Positions 16,993 through 19,229 of a stretch of DNA of 19,229 bases are shown one piece after another (positions within the stretch are counted from its first letter, which is position 1; each line of letters begins with the position of its first letter). Origin of the DNA: Gammaproteobacteria bacterium (GTDB lineage: Bacteria; Pseudomonadota; Gammaproteobacteria; Pseudomonadales; M0112); NCBI GenBank assembly GCA_006227085.1, contig SBFY01000125.1, forward strand, positions 1 through 19,229, written 5' to 3'. Under the pieces are notes generated by a model. It did not search any database and was not told the DNA's origin. It worked only from the letters and a program-made list of their open reading frames with translations. Position numbers and translations under genes: made by a program.

Positions 16993-17021
16993 TTTTGTTG
17001 GCGCATGGCGGGTGCTATGCT
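16993..17021 (+). promoter_or_regulatory. Candidate ssb promoter (extended -10)
   Basis: TATGCT (17016-17021) is preceded by TG one base before it (17013-17014), making an extended -10. TTTTGT (16993-16998) lies 17 nt upstream as a weak -35. The predicted transcript would have a leader of roughly 60 nt before the ssb ATG. Assignment is by motif and position only. Confidence 0.4.
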
Positions 17022-17089
17022 GCCTGCTCTGGCCGTGCCGGGTGGCGCGGTTACTTCAATAAGGAAACGAGTGCGTTAAGGAGATCATC

Positions 17090-17566
17090 ATGGCAGGACG
17101 GGGCGTCAACAAGGTCATCATCGTTGGCAATTTAGGGGCAGATCCGGAGCAGCGTTCGCTGCCCAATGGCAATGCGGTCACCAATATCCGCGTCGCCACC
17201 AGCGAAACCTGGCGCGACAAGAATTCCGGCGACAAGCAGGAACGCACCGAATGGCACTCGATTGTTTTCTTCGGCAAGCTGGCTGAAATTGCCGGCCAGT
17301 ACCTGACCAAGGGCAGCAAGGTCTACATCGAAGGTGCCTTGCGCACCCGCCAGTGGGAAAAGGAAGGCCAGAAGCACTACACCACCGAGATCATCGCCAG
17401 CGAAATGCAGATGCTGGATTCGCGCGGCGGCAATGATGGCGGCTACTCAGGTGGCGGCGGTAACCGCGACAATGCTGGTTACTCAAGCGGTGGCGGCAGC
17501 AGTGGTGGTCGTTCCGGTGGCAGCCCCGCTGCGGATGACGGTTTCGACGACGACATCCCGTTCTGA
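17090..17566 (+). CDS. ssb: Single-stranded DNA-binding protein
   Basis: SSB coats single-stranded DNA during replication, recombination and repair. Residues about 1-112 form the OB fold, starting MAGRGVNKVIIVGNLGADPE, with the conserved TEWHSIVFFGKLAEIAGQYL and SKVYIEGALRTRQW. A flexible linker rich in Gly/Ser follows (about 113-149). The acidic C-terminal tip DDDIPF binds partner proteins. It is shorter (158) than E. coli SSB (178), mainly in the linker. AAGGAG (17078-17083) precedes the ATG. It is divergent from uvrA, a common gammaproteobacterial pairing. Confidence 0.98.
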   Translation: MAGRGVNKVIIVGNLGADPEQRSLPNGNAVTNIRVATSETWRDKNSGDKQERTEWHSIVFFGKLAEIAGQYLTKGSKVYIEGALRTRQWEKEGQKHYTTEIIASEMQMLDSRGGNDGGYSGGGGNRDNAGYSSGGGSSGGRSGGSPAADDGFDDDIPF

Positions 17567-17599
17567 TCACCCGCTTGTACCGGCAGGGAGCACGCCCGC

Positions 17600-18427
17600 A
17601 TGGACAAGTGGCCCGTTGGCATTCTCCTGATCGGCAAGACTGGGCCGTTGCCGGCGGCCCTGCACACCGCATTTACCCAGGAAGGTTTTAGCACCCGGGC
17701 CATCAGCCCGGGTGATGCCGTGCCCGCGGCAGACAAGCCGTGGCTGTGGGTGGCGGTAGCTCCCTGTCCTGATGAAGCCGCTGCCCTGCGCTTGCCCACC
17801 GGTGATAGCGGGCAGCGACTGCTACTGCTATCCAGTTACCAGGTTTTTTCCGGTGAGAAATCCGGTTTCTATGTGGAAACCGATGAGCCCGATGGCGACA
17901 GCCCGGCCGCCAGGTCATGGCAGGCACTGGAGCAGCAGGCGCAGGCCTATGCACAGCATTGCATCCTGCGCACCGATCGCCTGTTTGGCCCGGAAGGCAG
18001 CAATATCCTGACCCGTCTGCTGCGCGGGGTATTGGACACCGGCGAAGTGCATGTCACCAATCATTTGCGTGGTTGCCCGACGGCGGAATCCGATATCGTG
18101 CGCGTGATCGTGGCGATGGTGCAGCAAATGGCCTGCGGTGCGCAGTGCCAAGGGGTGTATCACTATTGCAGCGGCGATATCACCCATTGCAGTGAGTTTG
18201 CCGAAGCGGTGATTACACATGCACGCCAGTTCCAGCCAGTGCCCGATGTGAAGATTATTGCCCATGACAGCGAAGCCAGCGGCCAGCGTTCACCGCTGTT
18301 GTCGTGCCAGCGTATCCTCGATCATTTCGGCATTCGCCGTCGCGCTTGGCACAGCAGTTTGCCCGGCGTGATGCGTGCGTATTTCGGTCACAAGCCGGAA
18401 GCACCTGCCGGCTCCCGCCCTAATTGA
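17600..18427 (+). CDS. RmlD-like extended-SDR protein, probably non-catalytic
   Basis: The 275-residue product resembles dTDP-4-dehydrorhamnose reductase (RmlD) and related NAD(P)-binding extended SDR proteins. ILLIGKTGPLP (8-18) matches the N-terminal nucleotide loop, but the third glycine is proline. SSYQVF (78-83) corresponds to the STDYVF motif, ETDEP follows, and GCPTAESD (158-165) matches the conserved GAPT region. The catalytic YxxxK is replaced by SWQAL (106-110), so oxidoreductase activity is doubtful. AGGGAG (17585-17590) sets the ATG. It lies 33 nt after ssb and 13 nt before moeA. Its function is unknown to me. Confidence 0.75.
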   Translation: MDKWPVGILLIGKTGPLPAALHTAFTQEGFSTRAISPGDAVPAADKPWLWVAVAPCPDEAAALRLPTGDSGQRLLLLSSYQVFSGEKSGFYVETDEPDGDSPAARSWQALEQQAQAYAQHCILRTDRLFGPEGSNILTRLLRGVLDTGEVHVTNHLRGCPTAESDIVRVIVAMVQQMACGAQCQGVYHYCSGDITHCSEFAEAVITHARQFQPVPDVKIIAHDSEASGQRSPLLSCQRILDHFGIRRRAWHSSLPGVMRAYFGHKPEAPAGSRPN

Positions 18428-18440
18428 TCCGGGGTATATC

Positions 18441-19229
18441 GTGATCACTGTGGATGAAGCCCTTGAGCGCATTCTTGGCAATGCCAGCCTGCGTGCTGCA
18501 GCACGGCCGATTCCCTTGCTGGCAGCCTTGCAACGGGTGCTGGCACAACCAGTCACCGCATCCATGGATTTGCCGGCCTGGGATAACAGCGCGATGGATG
18601 GTTATGCCGTGCGTGCTGCCGATATCACTGCGGGTGTCACGTTGCCTGTCTCGCAACGCATTGCTGCAGGCCATGCGCCACAGCCATTAACGCCGGGAAC
18701 GGCAGCACGCATTTTTACCGGCGCACCGATGCCGGCCGGCAGCGACAGTGTGGTGATCCAGGAAGAGGTGGATGCCAACGGCGATGTCGTCACCTTTCGT
18801 GAGGCCTGCAAGTTTGGTGCGAATGTGCGCCGGCAAGGCCACGATGTGAAACAGGGCAGTGTGGTGCTGGAAGCCGGTCACCGCATCACGCCGGCGGATA
18901 TCGGCCTGCTTGCTGCCTTGGGTGTTGCCGACATCAGCGTGCGTGAACCGTTACGGGTGGCGGTCATCGCCACCGGCGATGAGCTCACGCCAATCGGCCA
19001 GCCCCTCAATCCCGGCGCGCTGTTCGATTCCAACGGCCCGATGCTTGCTGCCTTGCTCATGCAGCTGGGTATGCAGGTGATTGATGGCGGCCGTGTCGGT
19101 GATGACTTGGCCTCCACGCGCACACGCTTGCGCGAACTGGCGGCACAGGCGGATGTGTTACTCACCACCGGCGGTGTCTCCGTCGGTGAGGAAGATCATG
19201 TCAAAGCCGCCATTGAAGCCGAAGGCGAA
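18441..19229 (+). CDS. moeA: Molybdopterin molybdenumtransferase MoeA (partial, 3' end missing)
   Basis: MoeA inserts molybdate into adenylated molybdopterin to make the molybdenum cofactor. An uninterrupted frame of 263 codons runs from GTG 18441 to the window edge. Motifs in order: DNSAMDGYAVR (48-58), FTGAPMPAGSDSVVIQE, GANVRRQGHDVKQG, VAVIATGDELTPIGQPL and TTGGVSVGEEDH. The family's conserved acidic residues in the DNSAMDGYA and TGDEL motifs are present. GGGG (18431-18434) lies six bases before the GTG. The remaining roughly one third of a typical 400-residue MoeA lies outside. It may share a transcript with ssb. Confidence 0.96.
   Translation, partial: MITVDEALERILGNASLRAAARPIPLLAALQRVLAQPVTASMDLPAWDNSAMDGYAVRAADITAGVTLPVSQRIAAGHAPQPLTPGTAARIFTGAPMPAGSDSVVIQEEVDANGDVVTFREACKFGANVRRQGHDVKQGSVVLEAGHRITPADIGLLAALGVADISVREPLRVAVIATGDELTPIGQPLNPGALFDSNGPMLAALLMQLGMQVIDGGRVGDDLASTRTRLRELAAQADVLLTTGGVSVGEEDHVKAAIEAEGE

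Noticed and set aside
17400..17540. GGT/GGC-rich repeats in ssb that look like a tandem repeat
   Set aside because: They encode the normal Gly/Ser linker of SSB and do not form a regular repeat unit.

Overview
The window is a chromosomal housekeeping region from a gammaproteobacterium. The evidence is the gene order tuf, S10 operon, spc operon including secY and rpmJ, then alpha operon ending in rpoA and rplQ. Close E. coli/Pseudomonas-like protein sequences support this, as does an E. coli-type alpha subunit. I cannot name the genus. By eye the sequence is moderately GC-rich, and its style is even across the window: Shine-Dalgarno-led genes, CTG/TTG leucine codons and several GTG starts. I see no insertion sequence, prophage, CRISPR array, tRNA or rRNA.

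Layout. Positions 3-95 are the 3' end of tuf (EF-Tu), closed by a strong intrinsic terminator (113-142). A near-consensus sigma-70 promoter (201-229) then starts a roughly 13.7-kb run of 29 co-directional genes: rpsJ-rplC-rplD-rplW-rplB-rpsS-rplV-rpsC-rplP-rpmC-rpsQ (S10 group), rplN-rplX-rplE-rpsN-rpsH-rplF-rplR-rpsE-rpmD-rplO-secY-rpmJ (spc group) and rpsM-rpsK-rpsD-rpoA-rplQ (alpha group). Gaps are mostly 0-35 nt. Exceptions are rpsJ-rplC (95 nt), rpmJ-rpsM (108 nt), rpoA-rplQ (65 nt) and secY-rpmJ (36 nt). I see no convincing internal promoter, so the run may be one long transcript. A symmetric A-stem-T terminator (13999-14026) ends it and also serves the convergent uvrA.

uvrA (minus strand) and ssb (plus strand) diverge from a 171-bp region with a candidate promoter for each and no recognisable LexA box. 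ssb is followed closely by a degenerate RmlD/extended-SDR-like gene and by moeA, which starts with GTG and runs off the right edge. Three real genes are easily missed: partial tuf, 38-codon rpmJ, and partial moeA.

Function. The long cluster makes ribosomal proteins of both subunits, the SecY translocon channel and the RNA polymerase alpha subunit, tying ribosome, secretion and transcription capacity together. uvrA and ssb serve DNA repair and replication. moeA serves molybdenum cofactor synthesis.

I found no clearly new system. The most notable signals are a terminator-shaped perfect hairpin inside the first 25 codons of secY, an RmlD-like protein that has lost its catalytic Tyr/Lys motif, and an S10 leader too short for the E. 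coli-type L4 control structure.
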